From Gentiana macrophylla (lineage: Eukaryota; Streptophyta; Magnoliopsida; Gentianales; Gentianaceae), in assembly GCA_026214975.1 (NCBI GenBank), contig JAOBSW010001108.1:1-64000 (forward strand): a stretch of 64,000 nt of DNA, read 5' to 3'. The notes below the pieces were generated by a model. The model did not search any database, was not told the DNA's origin, and worked only from the letters and a program-made list of their open reading frames with translations. A program made the position numbers and the translations under genes. How positions within the stretch are numbered: position 1 is the stretch's first letter; the number at the start of each line of letters is the position of its first letter. Positions 1-11,599 of this stretch are shown here, piece by piece.

Positions 1-34
1 AAGAAATAGAAATGAAATTAAAGATTCATTTCTG

Positions 35-1420
35 ATGAATAAATCATTTAGAATCGATATGCCTTCAACCATGCGATTATTAAAGAAAAGAATTCATTCT
101 AAGGAAAATTCACCTTGGTTTGGAGATATCGTTAACTACTTAACATGTGATTACATTCCGTCTCCATTGGACTTGGCAAGCGAGAAAGAAGTTCTTTATG
201 ACTTAAAATTTTATTACTGGGAGGAACGGACTTTTCCGTAAATGTTGGATGGGATAATCGGAAAATGTGTACGAGTAGTGAAATTTTAAGTGTTTTATCG
301 CTTTTGTCATGATCGTGAGGCGTGAGGTCATCATGGAGGTTGGAAAAGCTGCTTTTAAAGTTTTCGCAATGTGGTTTTTATTGGCCTACACTTTATAAAA
401 GATGCTTATACGTATGTTAAATCTTGTGAATCATGTCAAAAATGGGGAAATATTTCTAAAAAGCATGAAATGCCTATACAACCTATTTTAGAATGTGAAC
501 TTTTTGATGTTTGGGGCATAGATTTCATGGGACCTTTTCCTATATCGTTTGGGAAAAGATTTATTCTTGTAATGGTAGATTATGTCTCGAAATGGGTAGA
601 AGTCAAGCTCTTCCCACTAATGATACCAAGGTTGTCATACGATTCCTTCAAAAAAGAACATATTCACTAGATATGGCATTCGAGGGCAATCATTAGTGAT
701 AGAGGTCACCACTTTTGCAATCGACCATTTACAAAGTTAATTGAAAAATATGGTGTAACATAAGTTAGAACACCTTATCATCCACAAACCAGTGGGCGGG
801 TAGAGGTGTCTGAACGAGGAGAAATTAAGAGAATTATAGAAAAACAGTGGACTCAAACACCGTAAAAAGCAAGGCGAGTTAGACTAGATGATGCGTTATG
901 GGCGTCTGAAGTGACTTTTAAAACTCCAATTAATTCGTTCTCCTACAAATTAGTCTTTGGTAAATCTTGTCATCTCTCAAAGAGAATTAGAACACCGTGA
1001 ACCTTACGGGCTATTAGATTTAAATTTCGATCCTGAAATTTGTCGGTGATCATAGACTACTTGCTTATGCAATTAGAAGAATTTAGCATGATTCTTATGA
1101 AAATGCTCGAATCTACAACAGGGCATTGCGAATCTCTTCCATGATAAAAGAATGGTATATTATGTGAGTACCATGTGTAGGTGATGCAGTGTTATTGTAC
1201 AATTCACGTTTAAAGTTGTTTCCGGAAAGCTTAAATCAAGATGGGCGGGACCATTTAAAGTAACACGAGTTTATAAATATGGAGGTGATTGAACTAGCGA
1301 TGGGAATACAACTTTTTATAGCCAATGGTCACAGGGGTGAAGCTATTTACGGAAGGTGAAGAAGTCTTCCCATAAATGAAGTGATGTTCTTTGTCGACCC
1401 TCCAAAGACTAAAAGCGATT
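35..1420 (+). pseudogene. Ty3/gypsy pol end: RNase H tail and integrase (broken)
   Basis: Integrase joins retrotransposon cDNA to host DNA. The translation around 100-160 (PWFGDIVNYLTC) matches the link between RNase H and integrase in Athila-type pol. The zinc-binding part is seen as [18 protein letters not shown] at about 424-477. The core follows: [12 protein letters not shown] (first catalytic Asp, about 507-540), ISDRGHHFCN (second Asp, about 690-722), and the TSGRVEVSE segment near 790-815 that holds the Glu. These pieces lie in different frames, with stops between them, so the gene is dead as assembled. The C-terminal tail fades out near 1420, where a motif like the usual pol end (FVDPPK) is read. 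No start codon is in the window. Confidence 0.88.
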
Positions 1421-2722
1421 ACTCAGAAAATGAAAGTATCAAATTACTGAGTTTTATCTTTACTTTTATATGTCTAAACTAGTTTGTCTTTTACCGAGAT
1501 AGGCGTAAAAGAAGCGGATGTCTTTTTTAGATAGATTAGGAGTTTTTGTTTTGCTTTTGAAGTTTGGCCTTGATAGAGATGTCGCTTTTACTATAGAAGC
1601 TTTAGTTTTTGAACAGAACAAGCAATTGTTGAGAGAGAAAAAATTGAGAAGAAGTTTGTAAATGATGCGTCGAGAAGCTCGATAAAAGAGAAGTGGCTAA
1701 GTTTCAGGAAGTGCGAGAATCTGTGGAAAGATTGAACACAGAGTGGCGATGTGGGAAAAATATAACTCAATCTCGGAATGAGTGTTTGAATGTAATTAAG
1801 AAGAGGCGATTAGGTGGTTAACCGAAAATCCGATGGAATTCTAAGACATAATTTAAACGCTACATTTCTAGGATTTAGTTTGCTTGAACAGTATATGTTA
1901 GAAATCTGAGTTTGTAGAAATTGAAGAATTTGAAACCACGTAAGTTCAAGTCTTTTATTGTTTTAAGTTTTATAAAATTTTGCATAACTTTGAAAATTTT
2001 ATAAAATTGGATCTTTATAAAATTAAGGAGTTTTATAAAAGTTTTATAAAAGTTTTTTTAAAGTTTTAGATATTTTATAAAATTAATGGAAATTTATTGA
2101 ATTTTTTATAAACTTTTAAATAAGTTTTATAAAGATTTTATAAATTTTGAGAAAGTGTTATAAAATTTATAAATTTTATTTTCTACTTTTATTAAGTTTT
2201 ATTGAGTTTTATAAGTTTTATATCAAAAATCCAAAAAATAAAAAATTTGAAAAATCATAAAATTTCACATGGACCGATCCGGCCTTGTCAGGGCCGAGTC
2301 CGGGTTCGAATTAACCTAAAAAAGGCGGGACATTTCTTTCTTCTTCATTTCTCCTCTTTTCTTTAAGCAGCTCATAGCATTCACTCACCCCAAAAATTTT
2401 CTTTTTCTCTTCAAAATACAAATTACACTATACCATTACATACATTCTTCCTCTTTACTCTCCTCTCTTCCAACACAAGTGAAAAATTTGAAAAGATCGA
2501 ACACAAGCTCCATTTCATCCCGGTGGCTTCTACGACTTTTCCGGCCACTTTTCACCGTTTTGTTCATTATAAGGTATAATTTGTTTACTCTGGTTATCAA
2601 TTTCATGATTTTTGCAATTTTTAGAATTATTTTCAATTGTTTTGATTTTTAAGTGTGTTGTGACATTTTATTTGTGTTGTTTTTTTTGTTTGTTTTTGTT
2701 TTGTTATTACAAAATTTGTAGA
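1421..2722 (+). other. Non-coding spacer between pol and first downstream ORF
   Basis: No coding frame could be supported here. The spacer holds an AT-rich stretch full of TTTATAAA words (see the repeat at 1961-2225). A GC-rich patch at about 2268-2310 contains GACCGATCCGGCC and GGGCCGAGTCCGG. A similar GC-rich patch lies before the second downstream ORF (4556-4612), so the spacer and ORF appear to have been duplicated as one unit. Confidence 0.6.
1961..2225. repeat. AT-rich array of TTTTATAAAA words
   Basis: Imperfect, irregularly spaced copies of the self-complementary word TTTTATAAAA and close variants occur about every 15-25 bases. There is no fixed period, so this is a low-complexity word cluster rather than a true tandem repeat. 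It sits in the retroelement spacer upstream of a downstream ORF relic. Confidence 0.7.
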
Positions 2723-4190
2723 ATGGCGAATCAAGTTCTAAAATCTCTAAGAAACGAAAGCCTAATATTCAAATAGCGATGCGGTCGTGAGGTCTTAAAG
2801 ATTTAACACCGGAAGAAGAGTGCATTAGTTTTTCTTTCAAACTTAGCCTCAAGCTAAGAATGCTTATAAGAATATCTATAAGTAAATGTGGAGTTGTGTT
2901 GAGAGAGGCTTAGATTTCGATGACTTAGGAGAGGAAGTTAGGCGTATTTTAAGAGACGCCAATGGTTGGATTTTTGCAAGCTAAGAGGGCAGGAGAGATC
3001 AATACTACCTTAGTGGCGAGAGTTTTATGCGATTACATCTACTTTGGACACTTTTGAGGGTAGTATGATAAAGTCTATCCCCTTAGGTCTAGAAATGTTT
3101 CTTTTAATCCGGATCTTATCAATGCTTTGTTTTAGGGTAGTAAGTTTTTCCAGATGAAGAAGATTCTGAGTCATGTTTATAGATTAGATGATCCTGCTTT
3201 ATGTATGAGCGGTACCTCACAGAGCTCGAGAGGGAGTTTGATGCTCTGGCGAGTGGGTGGACAAAGATTTAATTATGGGAAGTGTTTTAGAGATCGAGGG
3301 GCAATCAAAAGATTTTTGAGCCATACTCTCTATCCCATTACCAACACACACCGCTTTGGTAAAGAAGATTTATGCATTACTTGGGCGATGATTAATGATA
3401 TTAAGGTGGATGTGGGGAAGATCATGTATATAGAAGGGTTTCGAGTTTATTGTTCGCCAAGGCGAGGAGTCATATGTACTTTCCTGGCTTTATTTTGGAT
3501 TTATGTCGTAGATCGGGAGTTCCTTTCCTATCTAACGACAAATTAGCTATAAGCGTGGAGATGAGTCCACGATAGGCCCTAGTCTCGAGGAGGTCTCAGG
3601 ATAGGTTCGATGGGACTCGATAGTTAGGCGTCTTTGCACCTCGCTTTGATTCCACGGTTTGACATTTTCATCTTTTACGATCAAGTGACGACCAGACTTC
3701 TTTCCCAAAACACCATTACATACGATATGTTTCAATCTTTAAGTGTCGAGATGTAGCTAGATGCCAGGCTAATATGGCTTTGTTTCTTTGAGCGAGTAGG
3801 CGGTGGAGTGATGATTTACGTAAAGGGATGTTGAGACATGAAGCGGATGCATCTTGATCCTTCTTTCGATACTCGCCTATCCGCCTCATCAATCTAACCC
3901 ATATACTTTACCAGATTGGATAGCACCTATCCCACCATCTCGAGAGCTTTCATCATATGCCAAATCCTTTTGGAAGCCGTCTAGTGGTCGTGGTGTCTTT
4001 ATACGAGGGTTCTGAGTGTCATTACATCTAGGTAGGGAGGATTTTGGATTTTGCAAGGATGACATCAAGTATGAGTTCGTTGGGTCTCGATAGTTCGATT
4101 CGGACCACGACTACGTTTCCATGACCGATTCGTCATCGGTTCCAAGTTTGAATGATCAGTTTATCCTGTTGAGGATGATGATGTTGACAT
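2723..4190 (+). pseudogene. Athila-type downstream ORF A (plant transposon protein-like), broken
   Basis: An ATG at 2723 begins MANQ, and coding-like text then continues through several frame changes to about 4190. The clearest uninterrupted stretch is 3154-3546. It contains IKRFLSHTLYPITNTH and KEDLCITWAMIND, which resemble the C-terminal half of the domain called 'putative plant transposon protein' (Pfam Transposase_32 type, from memory). This domain is common in the region between pol and the 3' LTR of Athila-like elements, and its function is unknown. The same pattern (ALKHFLGHNVFPLG) occurs in the minus-strand element at 12552-12917. It may once have been called env-like, but no signal peptide or membrane segment could be seen. 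Confidence 0.65.
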
Positions 4191-4762
4191 TGTTTGATTT
4201 CGAACAACTTTATTATTTTTAAACATTTTATGTCTGTTTATTTTCTTTTTCACATTTTAACTTTATTAGATGCTAAGTTTGCTAGTTTAATAGTTTTTCG
4301 TTTTCGTTTCGTTTTATAATCGTTTTTATGCCGTAGTAGTAAATTTAATCATTTTTAATAGTATTTAAATATTTCATCAAAAATCTAAAAAAATTATTTG
4401 TATAATTCAGTATATCGTTTTTAAAATATAATTAGGTATCGTTTTATCCGTATCATTTAGATAATCTTTATATATCTATATAGGATTCAATAATAACCTT
4501 GAAGTCTATTATAGACAACCAAGCAAATTTGAATTTTACAACCTTTACACGGTGAAACCATTTTGAACCGGACCGGTCCGGCCGATTCCAGGACCGATCC
4601 GGGAGTAAAATTTCTTAAGGTTGAGAGTGTTAATATGCAGCGTACGTATACTCTCAATGTTTGTCCATTTTAAGGAAAGAAAGCCGAAAGTGAAAAATTG
4701 CAATTTCACTTAGTTCTTTCACCTTTCCTCTGTTAAATTATTTTCATCTCGTTTCAACTAAA
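4191..4762 (+). other. Spacer between downstream ORFs A and B
   Basis: This is an AT-rich non-coding stretch ending in a GC-rich patch at 4556-4612 (ACCGGACCGGTCCGGCC and GACCGATCCGGG). The patch is comparable to the one before ORF A. No gene is supported. Confidence 0.55.
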
Positions 4763-5600
4763 ATGTCAAACCGGTCATCACGTCGATCAATTCTTATGAT
4801 CCGGAGGACTAGATGTTCTGTCCGGAGTATAAGCGCTTCAAATGTTAATTTGTCGGTGAATCACGAGGTTTGCAAATTCTCAATATTGGTAGAAAGGGTA
4901 TTAACTACTGAAAAATTGATCGATCAGGGAAGGATTTAATTGAGTAGAGGTTGAGAAAATTTGTAAGGAATCCAAGAGGTAGAATAAATGTTTGGGTCGT
5001 TAGGGAATTTTATTCCGCTCTCTCTCTACTATCAATCATCATCGATCCGTCACAACTTGTATCCGTTAAGTGGTACACTTTATTCACTTTTCACCTCATA
5101 TCATCAATCATATTTGCGAAATACCAATTTTCAATCAAATCCATAATCTTCATTTTGAATATCAATGGGTGTTGGGGAACTCCATTTAACGTTGTCAGCT
5201 ATGTCACGGAAGCTTTTACGTATTTGTTTCTAGGAGTTCGATCAAAATTACGACTCTACCACTTCGACTCTACCTTACATCATCCGAGAGCATGGAAACA
5301 CTTCATTAACTCACGAGTCTATCCGACTAGTGAATTTAAGTGGGTTAGTGATAATGAAATACTTTTGTTGTTTGCGTTGATAAAGCGGAGCTCATGGGTC
5401 GAGGATTTTGATTTTTAAGGCGGCATAAACTTTGCGTTGGAACGGTATAATAATGGAAGGCCGATGCCTTTTGCTTGGTTAATTTCAAGGTTATGTATTC
5501 ATTTGAATGAAGTCCCGAAAATTGCTTCGACGAGATATATCCGTCTCGTGATTATCGTAGAAGATTGCTACGGTTGAGAATCCGGGTTGTTAAATTAAAC
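4763..5600 (+). pseudogene. Athila-type downstream ORF B (plant transposon protein-like), broken
   Basis: An ATG at 4763 begins MSNRSSRRS. The frame then breaks, and the longest open piece is 4951-5418. It contains RKFVRNPRGRINVWVVREFY, which matches the N-terminal motif of the plant transposon protein domain (RFVRDPRDRIN..MVHEFF in the minus-strand element near 10600). It is followed by RAWKHFINSRVYPTSE and NEILLLFALI, matching the C-terminal motif (VLKHFINSCVFPIDN at 10254-10451). ORFs A and B are therefore paralogous copies of one domain placed one after the other. Frame breaks occur around 4940 and after 5418. Function is unknown. Confidence 0.68.
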
Positions 5601-7445
5601 TATTTAAGCTAGTTGTTAGTTTTTAAGTTAGTTTAAGAATGGTTTGTTTTAATAAATGAGTTAAGTAAGTTAGTTAATAAGTTTGTTTTATTTTAAGTTT
5701 TTTTAGTTTGTAATAGTTCTTTTGTTTAATATATATGCTTTTGTTGAGTATTTGTTGTAGTAAGCGTTATTCAATACTAACGAACATCTAAAATTTTAAT
5801 TTAATTTTTGAACCTACTTTTTCATACTCGTTGAACATCGGACGATGCCACTTCGTAGTGGGAGTAAGGGTTATGTTTGAAAATTTTATTAAAAATTTTT
5901 CGAAAAATTAGTAAAATTATTATAGTTATTATCTTTTCATATAAATTAGTACTTTAATTACTTATTTCTTAGTTTTAAATTTTTCTTGAATGAATTAAGT
6001 TAGATAATATATATAATATGAATAAAGAATGGTATAATTTGGAAGGATAAGTTTTTAATTAAGTAAGGTAAATTAGATATATTATAATTATATTGTTTAT
6101 ATTTAATTTAAAGTTTATTAAGATTTTAAGTATATATAATGAGAATAATTGATATTAAATATTGTTTTATGAAATTATATAAGTATGCTAGTATTTATAA
6201 GTAAAATTTTAGAATAATTTTCTTTTCTTAATGAATTATGAATATGGAATCGAGTTAGGGATGATAATTTTTGAATAAAAAGCCCAAATAAATTTCGATT
6301 CTTGTCCTCACCTCGTACCAAATAGAGTGGTCGGACCACTTGTTTTGATCATTCGTTATTAACCTATAACTTTTGGTCTACATTCCGTTAAAAATCTTTC
6401 GAGTTTGTACGTCTTATGAAAGGAGATGATGAAAAAGTGAGGTTAAGAAAAATGATATATGGTTGAGATTAGAATAGATTTTAATATAGATGTTCTCACT
6501 AATGACACTTGCAAGATAGTTGATATTGGCAATGAGTTTAGATATGTTAGAATCCTAAAATATATACTAATAATATTGAGCGAAGCATCATTTTTCATGA
6601 GTGTCGAATATTGAGTATCTTACGTTATCTTTGTTCGACAAAATTAAAAATAAAGAATAAATTGGTTGTAGCTACCAATGATTAGGAATGTAGTAGGGGA
6701 TTATCTCGAAATGTCCTATATTACTATGAGGTAAAAAGCTCCCGATTTGCCTGATGATAGCAGTCCAACTAGGGGATTATCTCAAAATGTCCTATGCTTT
6801 GGGATGAAGGCATAAAAATATATAAAGAAAAGTCGAATCAATAGATTTCAAGAATGATTACGGGTTTAAGGAAGCCGGACTCGTAATTTTAGATCAAAGA
6901 GTAGTACTCCGATCAATCTTGAAGAAGCAATGCTTGTAAGTTTGATTTTTACACACACACTCACGCTTTAGTTTTAATATTATTAATATTATAGAGAAAA
7001 AGTAGAAAAGAGAGAAAATCTGAAAAATAGTTGGAATAAAGGATGTTACTAATCGGAATTGTTTTTGATCAAGAATGTGAAGGCGTGAGTGCGTCGACTT
7101 GCCTCTTTTCTTTTTGATTTTCTTTTCTATCATTTCGATTAACCAATATCACGAACTCTAAATAAGCCATCATCGATCAGTCTATGATTCCATTATTTCA
7201 TAATAGTTATGATTGAAAATAGTTACGATATTTTGTTTATACTTACAAAGTGTGCCTATGCAAGTTCATCTAAATAATGTTTAGTGTCTAAATTATTTAA
7301 TTTATATACACTTTTGTCTTTTTTAATATTTTAAATTAGAATGTAAATTATATTTATAATATTGACGATTTATGTTGCTATAATTAAAATTATTTACTGA
7401 ATATATTATCTTTTGTTTATATATATATTATCGCTTATTTTTCTT
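5601..7445 (+). other. Long non-coding spacer before the 3' polypurine tract
   Basis: AT-rich sequence with no supported gene. It is partly similar to the minus-strand element's spacer: ACCTATAACTTTTGGTCTAC near 6360-6380 matches the reverse complement of sequence near 8900. It includes a second polypurine-like motif at 5836-5869. Confidence 0.55.
5836..5869 (+). promoter_or_regulatory. Internal polypurine-tract-like motif
   Basis: The motif runs CATCGGACGATGC, then CACTTCGTAGTGGGAGTAAGG. It resembles the motif CATTGAGGGCAATGC then AAGTTTGTAAGTGGGGAGTGG on the minus strand at 9413-9450. Both lie just after ORF B and well before the true polypurine tract. They are either decayed copies of an old 3' end or conserved internal tracts. 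Confidence 0.4.
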
Positions 7446-7478
7446 TCGAGGACGATCAAAATTTAAGTGGGGAGTAGT
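7446..7478 (+). promoter_or_regulatory. 3' polypurine tract of the + gypsy element
   Basis: CGAGGACGATCAAAATTTAAGTGGGGAGTAGT directly precedes the LTR start TGATG. This is the classic primer site for plus-strand synthesis in Athila/Tat-type elements and sets the 3' LTR start at 7479. Confidence 0.85.
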
Positions 7479-8193
7479 TGATGTATGACTTTTATATGAT
7501 TAAATTTACATTATATTATTATGTTTTATTGATGAATTCTATGTAAAATATATAAAATTATGATATAATTGGTATGAAATATTAATCTTTATAGTTTAGT
7601 ATAGTTAGTAGTAAAAATTAGTAATTTATAGTAAAAGTTATGATTTTGTACCGGTTTTAGTGACCGGAGTGTTGTGTCTCATTTTTCTGGGTATTTTGTG
7701 TTTATTTCATTGCAAGAATCCTAAGATGAACTGAAATCCCGAGTAGAGACAGCGTTTTGAAGTCAATTCAAGTCGTTGGAAGGAAGTTATAAAGCGTCCA
7801 CCAATTTAAATGATCAAGTGGTTAATCGTTTTTAATAATGAAATCGAAAGCGCATACGTATTGGGAATGGCTCGTTAAAAGACATTTTCTCGGGAAAATG
7901 TTCTTCATGAAAATTGAAGATCTTCATATGAGCTTTCTAAAGCACTTTGAATCATGAAGATAAGAGGTCTACAACTCAAATGGTGGTCAAGTTGCTAATT
8001 GATTAAATCTTATTGAAAAATCCCGAAAAGGACACGTAATACAAATGGCTCATTGAGAATATGTTTTCTGAAGAAGTGGCCTTGATGAAAGTTGTAGAGA
8101 ATTCAACGAGCTTTTCAGCGGATATTTGATCATGTCATTCGGATATCGAGAACTCAAGTTACGATTTTTAGAAGTTAATTATGTAATTAATAT
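7479..8193 (+). repeat. 3' LTR of the + gypsy element, truncated
   Basis: The LTR begins TGATGTATGAC right after the polypurine tract. Shared LTR text includes TACCGGTTTTAGTGACCGGAG (7657-7678; compare GTATCGGTTATAGTAACCGGAG at 20741-20763) and GAGCTTTCTAAAGCACTTTGAATC (about 7930-7955; compare the solo LTR near 21028). Only about 715 bases remain of an LTR that is 1.6-1.7 kb in relatives. Near 8193 the sequence switches to the opposite-strand LTR. Confidence 0.75.
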
Positions 8194-8292
8194 CATCGCA
8201 ATATTTACTAAATTTGATACGAAAACATCACTAAAAGCTCAAGAAATAAGAGTAAAACATAGTAAAATGCATCATCTGGTTGACTTACATCA
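8194..8292 (-). repeat. 3' LTR stump of the minus gypsy element
   Basis: These 99 bases match 22438-22536, the outer end of the same element's 5' LTR. The shared text includes ATTTACTAAATTTGATACGA, AACATCACTAAAAGCTCAAG and GACTTACATCA. On the minus strand the LTR starts TGATGTAAGTC. The rest of the LTR was lost where it meets the + element. Confidence 0.82.
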
Positions 8293-8326
8293 ACCACTCC
8301 CAGCTTAGCCTTTGATCGTCCTCGAG
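8293..8326 (-). promoter_or_regulatory. 3' polypurine tract of the minus gypsy element
   Basis: On the minus strand, CTCGAGGACGATCAAAGGC then TAAGCTGGGAGTGGT runs into the LTR start TGATGTAAG. It is the same design as the tract at 7446-7478. Confidence 0.82.
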
Positions 8327-9479
8327 CAAATGAAGCGACAAAATAACTAAAGTCACAAGATAAGGCAATGCAACATCAAGAGATGAAAGTTCAACTAGAT
8401 GATGCAACCAATCGAACTATAACTACATGTTAATTCGCTATCTAAGAGAGTAGTGGAGTGTGTGTGTGTGAATATCCTTCAAATTTGTTATCAAGCAATC
8501 AATCATGAAATCATGCATGCAAAACTTATCAAGTGCAAACTATAAGCTTAAGAATGATACCAATCTCCACTAATCGAGGCATTCAAAGTCAAGAAGATGG
8601 GTCGGGTAGGACTTGTAAGCTTGTAACGTTAGGCTCAAGGTATTGGCTAATCGAAAGGATAAAGGATATATCAAAAGAACACATGAAAGATAGCAAGAAT
8701 CTACACCTTCTATTCCAAAGAATTTCAATTTGGCCTTCCAACTCTCACATAATTTCCAAAGATGTCTCTCTTGCAAGAAACATGAGAGATCAAGTACCAA
8801 ACAATTGATTTATCACCCAAACTCATCCAACTCTTGCCCAACTTCAAATGTTGTCACTTTACACAATCGTAGAAACTTACTAACTTGCGGGACACAAGGA
8901 ATGTACACCAAAATTAGGTTAAGGGTCCGATAATAATGAGGCTAATCATGAATGGCTAGTTTGAGTGGGGTCTCACCACTACAAAGGGTGAGATGGGGAT
9001 AGGCGGAAATTACGTTCGGGAAGGCCATTTGGCTATGGTTGAGTCAAAGAAATGCCATGATTATCATCAAACCGACTTCAAACACCTTTCTATTTTGCCT
9101 CAAAAGGATATCAAGTCTAAGTTCTAGTTGCTATGGAAGCATGCTTACATGATTGCACAAAAGTTTGCATGTTAACAAAAGATCGGAATATATGTACTCC
9201 AAGAATTCACACTACCGTCAAAGATTTTCAAGTTAAAATGTACCTCTAATTCGTTAAGGTTGCTCACTTTATTGAAGTATTCATTCTATTATTCGCAAAA
9301 CTATATCTTGTGCCAAAAAGTATTTTTTTCTACTTGATATGCTCGAAAAATAATCAAAATAAAGTGCTTCTCGAGTATCTAGTGAAATTACTCTTTGTTG
9401 GACTAACTACGTCTCCACTCCCCACTTACAAACTTGCATTGCCCTCAATGAAAAGTGAGTAGTAAATAAGTAGTTAGGG
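8327..9479 (-). other. Non-coding spacer of the minus gypsy element
   Basis: No coding frame is supported; the short frames here overlap on both strands and match nothing recognised. A second polypurine-like motif lies at 9413-9450. A short TG run is at 8460-8470. Confidence 0.5.
9413..9450 (-). promoter_or_regulatory. Internal polypurine-tract-like motif (minus)
   Basis: The minus strand reads CATTGAGGGCAATGC then AAGTTTGTAAGTGGGGAGTGG. This has the form of a Tat/Athila polypurine tract, but no LTR start follows it. It lies between ORF B' and the true tract at 8293-8326, in the same relative place as 5836-5869 in the + element. Confidence 0.45.
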
Positions 9480-10886
9480 AAACAAGGAGGAATCAATAGA
9501 AATAAACATAGTGATGATAGGTGCAAAATGGTCTCGGCGAAAGCCAAAGTGCGGCGGCGTGGCTTGACATGTGCAAGACAATGTGTGTATAAGCGAAGGC
9601 GGCATACCTTTGGTTAGTGACGGTGCAAGCGAGAAAACCCGAATGATGGGCGAAAACTATTGTAGTACAGGAGGAACTCAGGGGTTTTACATGCATGAGG
9701 TAATCCGGGGAGACATGCATCATGAAAGATGGGGCGTAAGCGCGGATGCAAATAACAAAAGTAACAAGCCCGGGATACCACTAAAATAGACCATGCAAGC
9801 CTCAAGTTTATTGAGATAATTCAAAAATTACAAAACAAATTCAACCAAGTAAAAGAAAGACCTTTGTTTGCGAAGGCATTATTATTACTTTCGGACACTA
9901 GCGAAATAAGCACAACCTAACCAACACGATGGACCAAACAAGCCCGAACCAACTATAACAACCGACAAAACATGCATGCTCGACCGAGGAAACAAAGAAT
10001 GACTCAATCGATATCACGGACTCGGTGAGAGGAGGAAACGCCAAGCAGATCATGGGGCATCAATGCCATCCGAGTGCGGCGGCGGGGAAAGATTTCATTT
10101 GTGCATATCAAGATACACGGCCACATGAGTGAAAAGATGAGAGATCAACCATGCAAAGGGATGGGCTTACGAAAGTTGTTCTGAAACAGCGCAAAACACA
10201 CGACCATACGGTGAATGAGGACACCCCAATCAATGATGGCTGACATTGATGGCTTAGAGAAAAGCAACTTCGCCATCAGCGGCGTCGGACAAGTTGTCGA
10301 TAGGAAAAACACAAGAGTTGATGAAGTGCTTCAAGACCCGCATATCGGAGGATATGCATACGCCGAAAAGATCACGATCATGGGCCTTTCCAGAAACAAA
10401 GCGTGGGCGGCCTTGATGCACTTGATGACTAGATCCGCTTATGCTATCCAAATGCCAAGCCTCCTCGTAGTGATTGTAGGGAGGTGCATGTTCTTGAGGA
10501 TGAAAAGGTGCGGTTGATGGCTTGAGGAGTGAAAGGGACCGGAACTCGGCGAAGAGAGAGAGGTGGTGGCCTCACAGGAATGAGTCTCGGACGGGGCGGC
10601 AAAAAACTCATGCACCATAGTGATGTTGATGCGATCTCGAGGTCTCGAACAAATCGCTCCCAACCACCCCACAAGATACACATCTCACCCCATCCGGAAG
10701 CTTACAGTATTGAGACCTTTCTCTATAAAATTGGTGAGCGGAAATAGTTGGAAATGTAGCGGTCATGAGCAATTTCGGTGCCATAGTCGATGATGCAATG
10801 AGTAGCAGGCGGGTGATCGGGTTGAGAAGAAATAGTGTATGGGAGTCGGGTGGTGATCGTGAAGGTGAGGAAGATGGGGAATACAT
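9480..10886 (-). pseudogene. Downstream ORF B' (plant transposon protein-like), broken
   Basis: On the minus strand, coding-like text begins near 10886 (MYSPSSSPSRSPP). In other frames it passes through NFIERGLNTVSF, SRPRDRINITMVHEFFAAPS (near 10620-10570) and VLKHFINSCVFPIDN (10352-10300). These are the two hallmark motifs of the plant transposon protein domain and match ORF B of the + element. Frames change several times. The 3' part (about 10,150-9,480) is tentative and judged mainly by position, ending just before the internal polypurine-like motif. Function is unknown. The true start is uncertain because the first 60 residues are low-complexity Ser/Pro. Confidence 0.55.
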
Positions 10887-11236
10887 GGTGAACTTAGGAA
10901 AGGGTGTTAAATGAAAATAAAGTAGGAGGAAATTTTATGAAAGAGAAAAAGGGGGTAGGGTGTATGAAAAGAAGGAGAATGGAATAAATAGGAAAGAAAG
11001 GCTGCGAGAAACACAATCGGCTAAGCATCACGGTTTCAGCGTAGGCGGAACAAGGCCGCCCGTCTGTGTGTGTGAAAAAAGGCTACCCAGAGTCTTGGGA
11101 AGCAGAATGAAGGTTGTGCAACACTTGAGGTCATCTAGCGTGGACCGAAGATATTCAGCGTTGACCGAAAAATTTTATTGGCCGGACATACGGACAAATG
11201 TCTCAAAAGTGTGGTGGCAAGAATTTGTGAACTCTA

Positions 11237-11252
11237 CGGCGCGCGCGCCGGA
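11237..11252. repeat. GC palindrome CGGCGCGCGCGCCG in ORF spacer
   Basis: CGGCGCGCGCGCCGGA lies in the spacer upstream of ORF B' on the minus strand. It is a self-complementary relative of the CGGCGTACGCCGG motif at 13680-13692 and of motifs inside the LTRs. Confidence 0.6.
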
Positions 11253-11599
11253 TGAAGCGAAACGAAACCAGTGAAGACATGATAAAAAAACCCAAGCTAA
11301 CAAAGTGCAAAACCACAAAACAAGGAGCTAGGAACAGGTAATGCATATCAATGATAGACAAGAACATGCTCAAACAAGGAACCAACTACCAACAACACAA
11401 GAGAATGTAGTAGGACAAAAACTAGTCTGGCAATTGACAAACAAACAGTGTTTCCAATCGTAGCAACACACCAAAGTAACAACACACACTAAGTTTGCAA
11501 CAAAATAAAAGAAAGGACCAAGCCACATGCGGCCGTCAAAACAAACTAAACATAGTTTTAGTGAACAACAAGAGACTTAAACATCGGGCTCGACTCGAG

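Larger units (their letters stand above)
1..8193 (+). mobile_element. Athila-like Ty3/gypsy retrotransposon, 3' part
   Basis: The element enters the window at the end of pol, so its 5' LTR, gag, protease and RT lie to the left or are lost. Visible in order are the integrase (35-1420), an AT-rich spacer, two related downstream ORF relics (2723-4190 and 4763-5600), a long spacer, a polypurine tract and the start of a 3' LTR at 7479. Integrase followed by extra ORFs, a polypurine tract of the type GAGGACGATCAAA...AAGTGGGGAGTA, and an LTR beginning TGATG is the layout of the Athila/Tat branch of Ty3/gypsy. The LTR is cut near 8193, where it meets an LTR remnant in the opposite orientation. Confidence 0.85.
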
